From assembly GCA_018644935.1 (NCBI GenBank), contig JABGPL010000008.1, positions 1-64,000 on the forward strand: a DNA stretch of 64,000 nt. Direction: 5' to 3'. The notes below the pieces were generated by a model. It saw only the letters and a program-made list of their open reading frames with translations. It was not told the DNA's origin and made no database searches. Position 1 is the stretch's first letter. Each line of letters opens with the position of its first letter. The DNA is from Calditrichota bacterium. GTDB taxonomy: Bacteria; Electryoneota; AABM5-125-24; Hatepunaeales; Hatepunaeaceae. Positions 1-11,100 of this stretch are shown piece by piece. Both the position numbers and the translations under genes were made by a program.

Positions 1-650
1 AACCGAATAATCCTGAGAAGGCTGGTTGCTTACAAGAGCTTCTTGATGCTGTTGATACCTATATTCCGGACCCAGAACGAGCCATCGACATGCCTTTCCT
101 GATGCCTATCGAAGATGTGTTTTCGATTACAGGTCGTGGTACAGTCGTAACTGGTCGTGTCGAGCGCGGAATTATCCATGTTGGAGACAATGTTGAGATA
201 TTAGGTCTTGGTACGAAACGTTCAACGGTCTGTACCGGTGTCGAGATGTTTCGTAAACTTCTTGATCAGGGTCAAGCGGGCGACAACTGCGGATTACTGC
301 TTCGCGGTATAGGCAAAGATGATGTCGAGCGTGGTCAGGTTATTGTAAAGCCAGGTTCCATCTTACCTCATACTAAGTTTGAGGGTGAGGTCTACATTCT
401 TTCCAAGTCAGAGGGTGGTCGTCACACGCCATTCTTCAGTGGATATCGTCCTCAGTTTTATTTCAGGACAACTGATGTGACTGGCGCCGTATCACTTCCC
501 GAGGGGCGTGAGATGGTAATGCCAGGTGATCATGTCACCATTACTGTCGAGCTTCTCCAGTCGATCGCTATGGAAGAAAATGTTCGTTTCGCAATTCGTG
601 AGGGTGGTCGCACAGTAGGCGCAGGTATGGTCTCAAAGCTGCTCGATTAA
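1..650 (+). CDS. tuf: Elongation factor Tu, C-terminal part (5' truncated by window edge)
   Basis: Frame open from base 3 ([56 protein letters not shown]); nearly identical to the complete EF-Tu at 16025-17215. Confidence 0.97.
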   Translation, partial: PNNPEKAGCLQELLDAVDTYIPDPERAIDMPFLMPIEDVFSITGRGTVVTGRVERGIIHVGDNVEILGLGTKRSTVCTGVEMFRKLLDQGQAGDNCGLLLRGIGKDDVERGQVIVKPGSILPHTKFEGEVYILSKSEGGRHTPFFSGYRPQFYFRTTDVTGAVSLPEGREMVMPGDHVTITVELLQSIAMEENVRFAIREGGRTVGAGMVSKLLD

Positions 651-723
651 ACACTCGTAAGAATATGGTGGGTTGAATGCGAAAATATGAACAACCCGAC
701 AACATGCAACATGAAGAAATCCG

Positions 724-873
724 ATGCGAGAAATAGTAACACTTGCTTGTAACGATTGCAAGCGTCGCAACTATACGACAAAGAAAAATCGGCGTATTCA
801 TACAGGGCGAATTGAGCATAAAAAATTCTGTCCTAAGTGTAATCAGCGCACTATGCACAAAGAGACTCGTTAG
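724..873 (+). CDS. rpmG: 50S ribosomal protein L33, zinc-binding (C+) form
   Basis: Below the ORF-track cutoff. Own translation [49 protein letters not shown]; CxxC...CxxC; between tuf and tRNA-Trp/secE as usual. Confidence 0.95.
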   Translation: MREIVTLACNDCKRRNYTTKKNRRIHTGRIEHKKFCPKCNQRTMHKETR

Positions 874-879
874 TGCGAC

Positions 880-953
880 AGGTCTGTAGCTCAATTGGCT
901 AGAGCACCGGTCTCCAAAACCGGGGGTTGGGGGTTCGAGTCCCTCCAGACCTG
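880..953 (+). tRNA. trnW: tRNA-Trp (CCA anticodon)
   Basis: Acceptor AGGTCTG/CAGACCT, anticodon stem CCGGT-CTCCAAA-ACCGG, T-loop GGTTCGAGTCC, discriminator G; typical position before secE. Confidence 0.95.
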
Positions 954-972
954 CATTTCACAGGAGTGAAAA

Positions 973-1158
973 GTGATAAATAAAGCTATTAAATACGTCG
1001 GTGATGTTAAAAAAGAAATGTCGAAGGTGCATTGGCCATCACGAATGGAGCTGCGAGACAGCTCTGTTATAGTGGTCGTACTTTCTCTTCTTATGGCAAC
1101 TTTCATTTTCGTTAATGATACAATTCTGAATTTTATCTTGAAAATGGTTTTGAGATAG
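973..1158 (+). CDS. secE: Preprotein translocase subunit SecE
   Basis: 61 aa, single TM helix, VKKEMSKVHWPSRMEL motif; followed by nusG. Confidence 0.95.
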   Translation: MINKAIKYVGDVKKEMSKVHWPSRMELRDSSVIVVVLSLLMATFIFVNDTILNFILKMVLR

Positions 1159-1194
1159 TTCTGGTGAACTGTCATTGCCATTGGAATTTTCTCT

Positions 1195-1755
1195 ATGACA
1201 AACATGAACGACGACATTAAAAAAGGTTGGTTCGTTTTAAGGGTTTTTACAGGTCAGGAAGATGCTGTCAAAACCTATTTACAGCAAGAGATTGAGATCT
1301 TGAATCTCGATGCTATTATTGGTGAGGTTTTAATCCCTGCCGAGACTGTCATTGAGATGCGAGATGGAAAAAAGCGTGAGAAAAAACGCGTCTTTTTTCC
1401 TGGGTATATCCTTGTTGAAATGGTTTTGAATCCAGATTCCAAGCATCTTATTACGAACGCGCCCAATGTAATCGGTTTTGCCGATAACACGCAGGACCCA
1501 CAACCTCTTCGTAAGACTGAAGTAGATAGAATACTTGGTCGAGTAGAGGAGAAACGTGGCCAGGTAACTGTGGATATACCGTTCATGGTTGAGGATAAAG
1601 TAAAAATCAATGATGGTCCATTTAAAGACTTCATTGGTTCAATAAAGGAAATCAACCACGAAAAGAGGAAGTTAAAAGTCCTCATTTCAATCTTTGGAAG
1701 ATCAACCCCGGTTGAAGTGGATTTCCTACAGGTTTCGACGAATATTTCTCAATAA
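1195..1755 (+). CDS. nusG: Transcription termination/antitermination protein NusG
   Basis: GWFVLRVFTGQEDAVK N-terminus and KOW segment DKVKINDGPFKDFIGSIKEINHEKRKLKVLISIFGRSTPVEVDF. Start 1195 or 1204. Confidence 0.96.
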   Translation: MTNMNDDIKKGWFVLRVFTGQEDAVKTYLQQEIEILNLDAIIGEVLIPAETVIEMRDGKKREKKRVFFPGYILVEMVLNPDSKHLITNAPNVIGFADNTQDPQPLRKTEVDRILGRVEEKRGQVTVDIPFMVEDKVKINDGPFKDFIGSIKEINHEKRKLKVLISIFGRSTPVEVDFLQVSTNISQ

Positions 1756-1925
1756 TCAGTCTTCCAGTGTCTGGATAGCTGAATACTGACCGAATATTTT
1801 CGGAATTCATTTTGACACATTTAGCAAAGTTTCTGGATAATCCAGAGGCACCGTTTCACATAGTGAGATGTTTGTCGCAGTGATTATTTGAACATAAAGA
1901 TGTCCCAATTTCGGGCTGATAAATT

Positions 1926-2357
1926 ATGGCAGTAAAGAAAAAAGTACAAGGCTATCTTAAGCTCCAGATAAAGGGTGGGCAAGCAAACCCATCCCCACCG
2001 GTCGGACCAGCACTTGGTCAACGTGGAGTCAACATCATGGAGTTCTGCAAGGCATTCAATGCTCGCACTGAAGATAAGATGGGAGTTGTTGTGCCGGTTG
2101 TGATTACAATCTTTGCAGACAAATCATTCTCATTTATAGTGAAGACTCCTCCTGCTGCAGTATTACTTAAACAGGCTGCCGGGATAAAGAGCGGTTCAGC
2201 AGAGCCTAACAGGATTAAGGTCGGTACGGTCACACGGGAAAAAGTCCGTCAGATCGCGGAAACGAAAATGTCCGATCTTAATGCCCACACAATAGAAGCG
2301 GCAGAAAAGATAATTGAAGGTACTGCCCAAAATATGGGACTTACCGTAGAAGGATAA
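1926..2357 (+). CDS. rplK: 50S ribosomal protein L11
   Basis: [42 protein letters not shown]. Confidence 0.98.
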   Translation: MAVKKKVQGYLKLQIKGGQANPSPPVGPALGQRGVNIMEFCKAFNARTEDKMGVVVPVVITIFADKSFSFIVKTPPAAVLLKQAAGIKSGSAEPNRIKVGTVTREKVRQIAETKMSDLNAHTIEAAEKIIEGTAQNMGLTVEG

Positions 2358-2369
2358 AGGTCAGCGCAA

Positions 2370-3071
2370 ATGAAGCACAGCAGACGATATGATGAGGTGA
2401 AGGCGAAGCAGGAGCCAGGCGTAGAGCTTGAACTCCTTGAAGCAGTAGAAGCTGTAAAAAAATTCGCAACAGCCAAGTTTGATGAGACAGTAGAGATATC
2501 GATTAATCTCGGCGTTGACCCACGTCATGCCGATCAGATGATTCGTAGTACAGTTTCTTTACCTCACGGTATTGGTAAAACTGTACGTGTTCTCGTACTT
2601 TGCAAGGAAGACAGAGTTCAGGATGCTCTGGATGCTGGCGCAGATTACGCAGGACTGGATGAATATGTTGAAAAGATCCAGGGTGGTTGGTTCGAGTTCG
2701 ATTCTGCAATCGCCACGCCGGATGTTATGCCAATGGTTGGTCGGATTGGTAAGGTTTTAGGTCCACGCGGATTGATGCCGAACCCCAAGACTGGAACTGT
2801 AACTGCCGATATAGTCAAAGCTATTGAGGAAGTCAAGGCTGGTCGACTTTCATTTCGGGTTGACCGATATGGCATATTACATATCCCAGTAGGAAAAGCC
2901 TCTTTTGAAGCGAAAAAATTGGAAGAGAATATTTCTGCCCTTCTCTTAACGGTTCAGAGACTGAGACCATCAACAGCAAAGGGACTGTATTTTAAGGGAA
3001 TTTCACTTGCTAGCACTATGGGACCGGGAGTTCCGGTTAACCGTACAAGTGCTTTGAGCTCTCTCAGATAA
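2370..3071 (+). CDS. rplA: 50S ribosomal protein L1
   Basis: [24 protein letters not shown]-type signature, position after rplK. Confidence 0.97.
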   Translation: MKHSRRYDEVKAKQEPGVELELLEAVEAVKKFATAKFDETVEISINLGVDPRHADQMIRSTVSLPHGIGKTVRVLVLCKEDRVQDALDAGADYAGLDEYVEKIQGGWFEFDSAIATPDVMPMVGRIGKVLGPRGLMPNPKTGTVTADIVKAIEEVKAGRLSFRVDRYGILHIPVGKASFEAKKLEENISALLLTVQRLRPSTAKGLYFKGISLASTMGPGVPVNRTSALSSLR

Positions 3072-3159
3072 ATTCAGCATTCAACGATTCTTTTCATCGC
3101 TCGGTGACATTTTCTGTCGGGCTCTGATAAGACTAACATAAAAAAATAGAAAAAAGCTC

Positions 3160-4107
3160 ATGTTACGTGCAGCGAAACCTGCAGCTATTAAAATTGAAAC
3201 CGCAGATAATCTTGAAACGCTTCTGAGGGATGCCAGTTCAATTCTCATGGCTGATTTCAGTGGTATGCCGGTATCTGATTTTGATAGTATGCGACGCAAG
3301 TGCTTTGAGAACAAGATTGCTTTTAAGGTTCTAAAAAACCGAATAGCAAAAATAGTTCTTGAAAAGCTTGGTCACACTGTACCTGATGAACTGCTAACCG
3401 GTCCAACAGGATTTTGTATTGGATTTGATGATCCAATCGTTCCTGTTCGGATTATTGCCGATTACGCCAAAGAGAAAAAACGTCCGATAATTAAAGGGTG
3501 TTTCCTCGAAGGTGAACTTTATGGTCCGGAGAAAGTTAATCAGTTGAAGTCCATTCCGCCTCGTGAAATACTTCTCGGGTCGGTAATTGGCGCTATTGTT
3601 TCACCGCTTAGCGGATTTGTATTTACTCTAAATGAAATCTTGCGCTCTTTTGTTGGCATTGTTGATGCCCTTTCAGAAAAAATGAAAGAGAACAACATTG
3701 AAAACGAAGGGCTTAGTGCTACAGGAGGATCTGTGGAAAATGTAATTGAAGCCATCGAGAAAATGACCGTACTTGAACTGGTCGAACTCAAGAAGGCTCT
3801 GGAAGACAAATTTGGTGTTACCGCTGCTGCTCCGATGGCAATGGCCGGTATGATGCCTGGTGCCGATGCTGGTGCTGCCGTTGAAGAAGAAGAGCAAACA
3901 GAATTTGCCGCTATTTTAACAGCCGTTGGCGATAAGAAAATCCAGGTTATTAAAGAAGTTCGTGCAATCACTGGCCTCGGGCTGAAAGAAGCCAAGGCAT
4001 TAGTTGATGAATCGCCGAAACCGATTAAGGAAGACATTCCTAAAGATGAAGCGATGGCTATCAAAGATAAGATCGAAGCCGTTGGTGGCCAGGTAGATAT
4101 CAAGTAG
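3160..4107 (+). CDS. rplJ-rplL: Ribosomal protein L10 fused in frame to L7/L12 (single 315-aa ORF); possible internal L12 start GTG 3733
   Basis: Residues 1-~185 read as L10 ([38 protein letters not shown]); residues 192-315 read as complete L7/L12 ([34 protein letters not shown]...[33 protein letters not shown]-like). No stop between. AGGAGG at 3723-3728 lies 4 nt before in-frame GTG 3733. Confidence 0.9.
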   Translation: MLRAAKPAAIKIETADNLETLLRDASSILMADFSGMPVSDFDSMRRKCFENKIAFKVLKNRIAKIVLEKLGHTVPDELLTGPTGFCIGFDDPIVPVRIIADYAKEKKRPIIKGCFLEGELYGPEKVNQLKSIPPREILLGSVIGAIVSPLSGFVFTLNEILRSFVGIVDALSEKMKENNIENEGLSATGGSVENVIEAIEKMTVLELVELKKALEDKFGVTAAAPMAMAGMMPGADAGAAVEEEEQTEFAAILTAVGDKKIQVIKEVRAITGLGLKEAKALVDESPKPIKEDIPKDEAMAIKDKIEAVGGQVDIK

Positions 4108-4184
4108 GTTATTCACCGATTTGATAGATACTGACCAAATGAAGCATCATTCAAACTCATCTTTGAGAAACTCATGGAGACCAT

Positions 4185-7100
4185 TTGAAAGCATATAAAT
4201 CCATTCCAAGAATCAGCTTTTCCAAGATTGACCCGGTTCTGGATATGCCGGATTTGTTAGAAGTCCAATTACTTTCTTTTCAAGAGTTTCTGCAGTTGGA
4301 TGTTCCGCCTGATAAGCGTGAACGGAAAGGGTTACAGGCAGTGTTCCTTAATGTTTTTCCAATTTTGGATAACCGTGAGGAACACGTCCTGGAGTTCATT
4401 GAGTACTATGTTGCACCACCAAAGTACAGCATACAGGAATGCCGCGAGCGAGGAGTTACATATTCTGCACCATTAAAGACAAAGCTTCGGCTATCCAGTC
4501 GGGACGATTATGATGCAGAAGGTGATTTTAGCCAAACGCTCGAAGCTGATGTATACTTAGGCAATCTGCCATTAATGACGACTGAAGGAACATTCATCAT
4601 TAATGGTGCCGAACGAGTAATTGTCAGTCAGCTTCATCGTTCACCCGGTGTGTTCTTTGGTGATTCAATCCATCCGAATGGGACGAGAATATTCTCAGCT
4701 CGAGTTATTCCATTCCGCGGATCATGGATTGAGTTCACAACTGATATCAATGACATTCTTTACGTTTATATTGATAGGCGAAAAAGATTTCCTATTACAA
4801 CTCTCTTGCGTGCCCTCGGGCATTCTCGTGATTGGGATATCCTGAACATATTCGGTTATAGCGAAGAGATTGCGCTTTCCAATAAATCAATCAAGAATTT
4901 TTATGGTCGAACAATTCAGCGGGATGAAATTGATTCAAAGACTGGAGAAATTTTAGTTGAAGCTGGTGCTTCGTTAAATATCGAAGTTGTGCGGGATCTT
5001 AAAAAAGCTGGTATAAAAAAAGTACTGCTATCTAAGGAAACCGAAGGGGATATTATTGCTGATATATTGGGCAATACAATCCGCAAGGACAAATCCAAAG
5101 ATGAAAAGCAAGCACTTGAAGCGATTTACCGGGAACTCCGCAATGGGGATCCACCGGATCTTGAAACTGCACGCAAGCTGATCACACGCCTCTTTTTTGA
5201 TGAGAAGCGGTACGATCTTGGATTAGTTGGCCGTTACAGAATTAACAACAAGTTAAATCTGAATGTCCCATCCGAGATCACGGTTCTCACAAATGAAGAT
5301 ATTATCCAGATAATTCGTTATGTACTTGATCTCAGAATCGGTAAAGAGACTACTGATGATATAGATCATCTGGGGAATAGACGCGTTCGAACAGTTGGTG
5401 AGCAACTTGCAAACCAGTTTTCCATTGCTTTGTCGCGCATGTCACGCACCATAAAGGAGCGTATGAACATCCGTGACAGCAATAAGTTAACTCCACAGGA
5501 TCTGGTTAATGTAAGGACGATCTCATCCGTAATTAATACATTTTTTGGGACCAATCAGTTATCACAGTTTATGGATCAGGTAAATCCGTTGACTGAGTTA
5601 ACTCATAAACGACGGTTGTCTGCTCTTGGACCGGGAGGTCTGACCAGAGAACGTGCCGGGTTCGAGGTTCGAGATGTGCATTATACCCATTACGGAAGAT
5701 TATGTCCTATCGAAACCCCTGAAGGTCCGAATATTGGTCTTATTTCTTCCTTGGCTACATACGCCAGGATTAATTCACTCGGATTTGTTGAAACCCCTTA
5801 CCGGAAGGTTAAAAACGGAAAGGTCACCAGGCAAATTGAATTTCTTAATGCTGATGATGAGGACAAGGTCGTAATTGCGCAGGCGAATGCGCTTCTGACC
5901 GAAAAAGGTGATTTTGTAAAGGAAAAGATTAAAGCCCGTTACAGAAGCGATTATCCAATTGCATCCCCGGAAGAGATAGACTATATGGATGTTTCTCCAA
6001 ATCAAATAGTCTCGGTTGCTGCTGCTATGATTCCGTTTCTCGAGCATGATGATGCTAACAGAGCTTTGATGGGTTCAAATATGCAGCGCCAGGCAGTTCC
6101 CTTAATGGTGCCACAAGCGCCACGTGTGGGTACTGGAATGGAGAGGAAAGCAGCACATGACTCCCGTACGTTACTTATCGCTGAAGAGGATTTGACGATA
6201 TCAAAAGTAAGTGCGGATTCAATCACTGCTCAGAGATCAATTGATGATCCGAGGTTCGAGATAGGTGAAAAACCGACTGAAGAGATTACGTTTAAATTGC
6301 GCAAATTCTTCCGTACGAATCAAGATACTTGTGTTAATCAAAAACCTCTGGTCGATCCTGGTGACGTAGTTCGGAAAGGTGATGTAATGGCGGATGGTTG
6401 CGCAACTGACCGTGGTGACATCGCTCTTGGCAGGAACATTCTTGTTGCATTTATGCCCTGGAATGGCTATAACTATGAAGACTCAATTATAGTATCAGAG
6501 CGAGTCGTTCAGGATGATGTGTTTACATCCCTGCATATTGAAGAAGTAGAACTTCAGGTTCGTGAAACTAAACGTGGACAGGAAGAACTGACACGTGAAA
6601 TTCCCAATGTAAGTGAAGATGCGACTAAGGACCTCGATGAGAATGGGATAATCCGCGTTGGAGCACTTATCAGTGAAGGTGACATTCTAATCGGTAAGGT
6701 CACACCCAAGGGTGAGACAGAACTGACACCTGAAGACAAACTTTTGAAGGCAATTTTCGGCGATAAAGCCGGAGATGTTAAGAACGCATCAAAAAACTCT
6801 CGTCCTGGAATGCAAGGAATCGTAATTGATTCGAAGCTGTTCAGCCGCAAGCGTAAAGATCCCGAAGCGAGAAAACGCGACAAACGCAAGATCGAAAAAC
6901 TCGATTTGGATTATCAGCAAAATACCAGAGAATTAGAAGAGCAGTTCCGTATTGATCTGTTAAATGCGCTTAAAGACAAAGTCAGTGTTGACGTTTCTGA
7001 TCGAAGTGGGGAGCTGGTAATTGTTCCAGCAGAGACTGTTTTCACTTCTGAGGTTATTGATGATCAAAATGTTCACGAACTTCCCATTGATCATTCCTGG

Positions 7101-7958
7101 ACAGAGGATTCAGAAACCAATACTATTGTAAACTATCTGATTCACAGGTTCCGCAATACCTATTTGTCGCTGACAACAGAATATGGTAATGTCAGACATA
7201 AAATACAGGTTGGGGATGAACTTCCCAGTGGTATTGTGCAGCTGGCAAAGATCTATATTGCACAAAAACGCAAATTGCAGGTCGGTGATAAGATGGCCGG
7301 TCGTCATGGGAATAAAGGCGTTGTTGGAAGAATTGTACCCATCGAAGATATGCCATTCCTCGAGGATGGAACTCCAATCGACATGATTTTGAATCCACTC
7401 GGTGTGCCATCAAGAATGAACATCGGTCAATTGTTGGAGACTTCACTTGGATGGGCAGGTGATAAACTTGGTCTATATTTTGCCACACCAGTTTTTGATG
7501 GTGCGAATCTTGAAGGTGTTCAGGAGCAACTGCGAAAAGCCGGGTTGCCTGAGAAAGGCAAGGTTACTTTGTATGATGGACAAACGGGTACTGCTTTCGA
7601 TCAGGAAGTGATGGTTGGAATTATTTACATGCTAAAGCTCTCCCATCTGGTTGAAGACAAACTTCATGCTCGATCTGTTGGTCCCTATTCTTTGATTACA
7701 CAGCAGCCCCTTGGTGGGAAAGCGCAATTTGGTGGACAGCGCTTCGGTGAGATGGAAGTATGGGCACTTGAAGCATACGGTGCCGCACATGTCCTGCAAG
7801 AAATTCTCACTGTGAAATCTGATGATGTCGCCGGTCGTTCACGGACATACGAAGCGATTGTGAAAGGTGATATTATGCCAATCCCTAACGTCCCGGAATC
7901 ATTTAATGTCCTTATTCATGAACTGATGGGACTAGGTTTGGATGTGACCTTAGAGTAA
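4185..7958 (+). CDS. rpoB: DNA-directed RNA polymerase subunit beta (TTG start)
   Basis: 1257 aa with canonical beta motifs (GRLCPIETPEGPNIGLI, GDKMAGRHGNKGVV, QPLGGKAQFGGQRFGEMEVWALEAYGAA). Confidence 0.99.
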   Translation: MKAYKSIPRISFSKIDPVLDMPDLLEVQLLSFQEFLQLDVPPDKRERKGLQAVFLNVFPILDNREEHVLEFIEYYVAPPKYSIQECRERGVTYSAPLKTKLRLSSRDDYDAEGDFSQTLEADVYLGNLPLMTTEGTFIINGAERVIVSQLHRSPGVFFGDSIHPNGTRIFSARVIPFRGSWIEFTTDINDILYVYIDRRKRFPITTLLRALGHSRDWDILNIFGYSEEIALSNKSIKNFYGRTIQRDEIDSKTGEILVEAGASLNIEVVRDLKKAGIKKVLLSKETEGDIIADILGNTIRKDKSKDEKQALEAIYRELRNGDPPDLETARKLITRLFFDEKRYDLGLVGRYRINNKLNLNVPSEITVLTNEDIIQIIRYVLDLRIGKETTDDIDHLGNRRVRTVGEQLANQFSIALSRMSRTIKERMNIRDSNKLTPQDLVNVRTISSVINTFFGTNQLSQFMDQVNPLTELTHKRRLSALGPGGLTRERAGFEVRDVHYTHYGRLCPIETPEGPNIGLISSLATYARINSLGFVETPYRKVKNGKVTRQIEFLNADDEDKVVIAQANALLTEKGDFVKEKIKARYRSDYPIASPEEIDYMDVSPNQIVSVAAAMIPFLEHDDANRALMGSNMQRQAVPLMVPQAPRVGTGMERKAAHDSRTLLIAEEDLTISKVSADSITAQRSIDDPRFEIGEKPTEEITFKLRKFFRTNQDTCVNQKPLVDPGDVVRKGDVMADGCATDRGDIALGRNILVAFMPWNGYNYEDSIIVSERVVQDDVFTSLHIEEVELQVRETKRGQEELTREIPNVSEDATKDLDENGIIRVGALISEGDILIGKVTPKGETELTPEDKLLKAIFGDKAGDVKNASKNSRPGMQGIVIDSKLFSRKRKDPEARKRDKRKIEKLDLDYQQNTRELEEQFRIDLLNALKDKVSVDVSDRSGELVIVPAETVFTSEVIDDQNVHELPIDHSWTEDSETNTIVNYLIHRFRNTYLSLTTEYGNVRHKIQVGDELPSGIVQLAKIYIAQKRKLQVGDKMAGRHGNKGVVGRIVPIEDMPFLEDGTPIDMILNPLGVPSRMNIGQLLETSLGWAGDKLGLYFATPVFDGANLEGVQEQLRKAGLPEKGKVTLYDGQTGTAFDQEVMVGIIYMLKLSHLVEDKLHARSVGPYSLITQQPLGGKAQFGGQRFGEMEVWALEAYGAAHVLQEILTVKSDDVAGRSRTYEAIVKGDIMPIPNVPESFNVLIHELMGLGLDVTLE

Positions 7959-7985
7959 AACGGTCGATTCGCCAGTCGATTTAGG

Positions 7986-8053
7986 AAAAAAGCAGAACTC
8001 CCGCAGAGAATTGTTTTTCAAATTAAGAACTATTCAGACGGTCTTCTGCTTTT
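7986..8053 (+). promoter_or_regulatory. Long-loop inverted repeat in the rpoB-rpoC spacer
   Basis: AAAAGCAGAA (about 7987-7996) is the exact reverse complement of TTCTGCTTTT (8044-8053), inside an unusually long 239-nt rpoB-rpoC spacer. Confidence 0.4.
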
Positions 8054-8197
8054 CTGTTAAAAAAAGATGCCAAATTTACTAAGGATTTATGATCCTCCTG
8101 CAAGAAAAAAATACAGAACCACTCATCTCCTTTTTCGGAGTTGTGTCCTCGGAGGATGTCGGGCAATTCAAGCTTTTAGTCCAGCACGGAGGGTGAA

Positions 8198-11100
8198 GTG
8201 GCTTTAGGTCAATCATTATTTGACACAACAGCAGACCATTTTTCTAGAATAACTATTGGTTTGGCTTCACCGGAAATGATACTCGAGAGGTCTCGCGGTG
8301 AGGTAACCAAACCGGAAACGATTAATTATCGCTCATACAAGCCTGAGAAAGACGGGCTTTTCAGCGAGAAAATATTCGGACCTACAAAGGACTGGGAGTG
8401 CTTTTGCGGTAAATACCGGGGTATTAGATACAAAGGAATTATTTGTGATCGATGCTCAGTTGAAATTACCCGCAAGGACGTTCGTCGCAAACGAATGGGG
8501 CATATTGAACTTGCTGTACCAGTAGTTCATATCTGGTTCTTTAAATCAATGCCCTCGAAGATTGGTAACCTCCTCGGTCTTAATGGCCGTGAGATGGAAC
8601 GGTTGATTTATTATGAATCATATGCTGTTGTTCAACCGGGTCCAACCGAGTACCAACCTCATGAACTTCTGACTGAAGCCCAGTACAATAAAGTACTGGA
8701 TGAACTGGAACCAGGCAATGAAGAATTGCCCAATGACGACCCAAATAAGTTCATCGCTATGATGGGTGGGGACGCTGTTCTTGAACTTCTGAAACGAATA
8801 AAGGTCAAGGAGCTATCCCGAGAATTCAGGCACAGAATTATTACTGAGACTTCAACTCAGCGAAAATCTGAGTTTATTAAGCGACTTCGTGTAGTAGAGG
8901 CATTCATTCAAAAACACGACTTAGCGAAAGAAAATCGACCTGAATGGATGGTCTTGAAAGTAATTCCAATTGTACCGCCAGATCTAAGACCTCTGGTTCC
9001 TCTTGATGGTGGTAGATTTGCAACCTCAGATCTGAATGATTTGTACCGAAGAGTCATTATTCGTAACAACCGTCTGAAGCGATTGATGGAAATCAATGCT
9101 CCTGATGTGATATTGAGAAATGAAAAACGAATGCTTCAGGAAGCTGTTGACTCACTGTTTGATAATTCCCGAAAAGCTATTGCTATGCGTTCGGATGGTA
9201 ACCGTCCACTGAAATCTCTCTCAGATAACCTGCGAGGAAAACAGGGTCGTTTCCGTCAAAATCTACTTGGTAAACGTGTTGATTACTCAGGTAGATCGGT
9301 TATTACCGTAGGACCAACTCTTAAACTACATGAATGTGGGTTGCCGAAGGATATGGCTGTTGAGTTGTTTAAGCCTTTTATTATTCGAAAATTGATTGAA
9401 CGGGATTACACTAAAACCGTTAAGTCCGCAAAGCGGATGGTTGAGAAAAAGCTCGACTGCGTGTGGGAATTGCTTGAAGAGATCATTAAAGATCATCCAG
9501 TTATGCTCAATAGAGCCCCAACCCTTCACAGGCTTGGAATTCAGGCTTTTCATCCTCTTTTGATTGAAGGTAAAGCGATTAGACTGCATCCGTTGGTTTG
9601 TCCAGCGTTTAATGCTGACTTTGACGGTGACCAGATGGCTGTTCATTTGCCGTTATCTTATGAAGCGCAAATCGAAGCCAGATTGCTTATGCTGGCTCCT
9701 CGCAACATTTTGCATCCAGCCGATGGACGCCCCATTGCAGTCCCAAGTAAGGACATGGTGCTCGGCTGTTATTATATCACCAAAATTCTGGATGACGGCA
9801 ACGGTGCAGGTCGAGTATTTTCCTGCCCGAAAGAGGCATTGATAGCTTATGAAGCTAAAGTTATCGGATTACACTCTCTGGTAAAAATAAAAATCTTTGG
9901 CGAGATGGTTGAAACCACGGTAGGTCGTGTGATGTTCAACGAAATTATCCCTCAAAGACCAGAATTGAAAGAGGGTGAGGGGGTATATTACAACGAGCTG
10001 ATGACCAATCGTCGAATTCAGACCATTGTCGCAGAAGTATATGAGTACCTCGATTTTGATGAAACGGCAAAGTTCCTCGATGCATTAAAAAATTTAGGTT
10101 TTGAGACATCAACCGCCGGTGGTCTTTCCATTTCAGTTTCTGATGTGGAAGTTCCAAAAGAGAAGAATACAATGATTGATTCTTCGCAGGCAAAAGTTGA
10201 TGACATCCAATCCCAGTATGAAATGGGTTTGATTACAGATGGCGAGCGGTATAATATGATCATCGATACCTGGACACATACCACTATGGAAGTGACCGAA
10301 ACGATGTTCAATCACCTGCGGAAATCTCAGGCCGGATTTAATCCGATGTTTATGATGGCAGATTCCGGAGCTCGTGGTTCCAAGGAACAGATCAGACAAT
10401 TGGCAGGGATGCGTGGTTTGATGGCGAAGCCACAAAAAACAATGACCGGGCAGAAAGGTGAAATTATTGAATCACCGATTACCGCAAACTTCAAAGAAGG
10501 TTTGTCTGTACTCGAGTACTTTATTTCTACTCACGGTGCCCGTAAAGGTCTTGCTGATACGGCTTTGAAAACAGCAGATGCGGGTTATCTAACCAGAAGA
10601 CTTGTTGATGTTGCGCAGGATGTTATTATTAGTGAAGTAGACTGCGGCACTCTCAGGGGTATTGAAGTTGAAGCCCAGAAAGAGGGCGAAGAGGTATCTG
10701 AGCAGTTGTTTGAAAGGATCATGGGACGCGTGACAGCGGAGGACCTTTACAATCCTGTTACAAACGAAATGCTTCTGCCTGCAAACACCCTTATTACAAA
10801 AGATGAGGCTCAAGTTATTTCCTCTTCTGGGATTGCCAAGGTTCGAATTCGCTCTGTGTTAACCTGTGAAACCTCGGTCGGTGTTTGTACCCAATGCTAT
10901 GGGATTAACCTAACAAACGGTAAAATGGTGAATCAGGGTGAAGCTGTAGGTGTTATTGCTGCACAGGCTATTGGCGAGCCTGGCACACAGCTAACCCTTC
11001 GCACCTTCCACATTGGTGGAACTGCAGCATTGATTGCCACTGAATCGCAAGTCGTTGCTAAAGAATCCGGACGGATTGAATTCGAGAATATGTACATAAT

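Noticed and set aside
568-1217. Antisense ORFs 568-894 and 891-1217 (-)
   Set aside because: They cover rpmG, tRNA-Trp and secE on the opposite strand; translations are low-complexity/random.
3677-3716. Programmed -1 frameshift at A6 producing free L10
   Set aside because: A6 with downstream -1-frame TGA (3699) is suggestive, but there is no classical X XXY YYZ heptamer and I could not identify a stimulatory structure; kept only as a caveat to the fusion.
3540-4103. 187-aa antisense ORF opposite L10-L12
   Set aside because: Mirrors Ala/Glu-rich L12 codons; shadow ORF.
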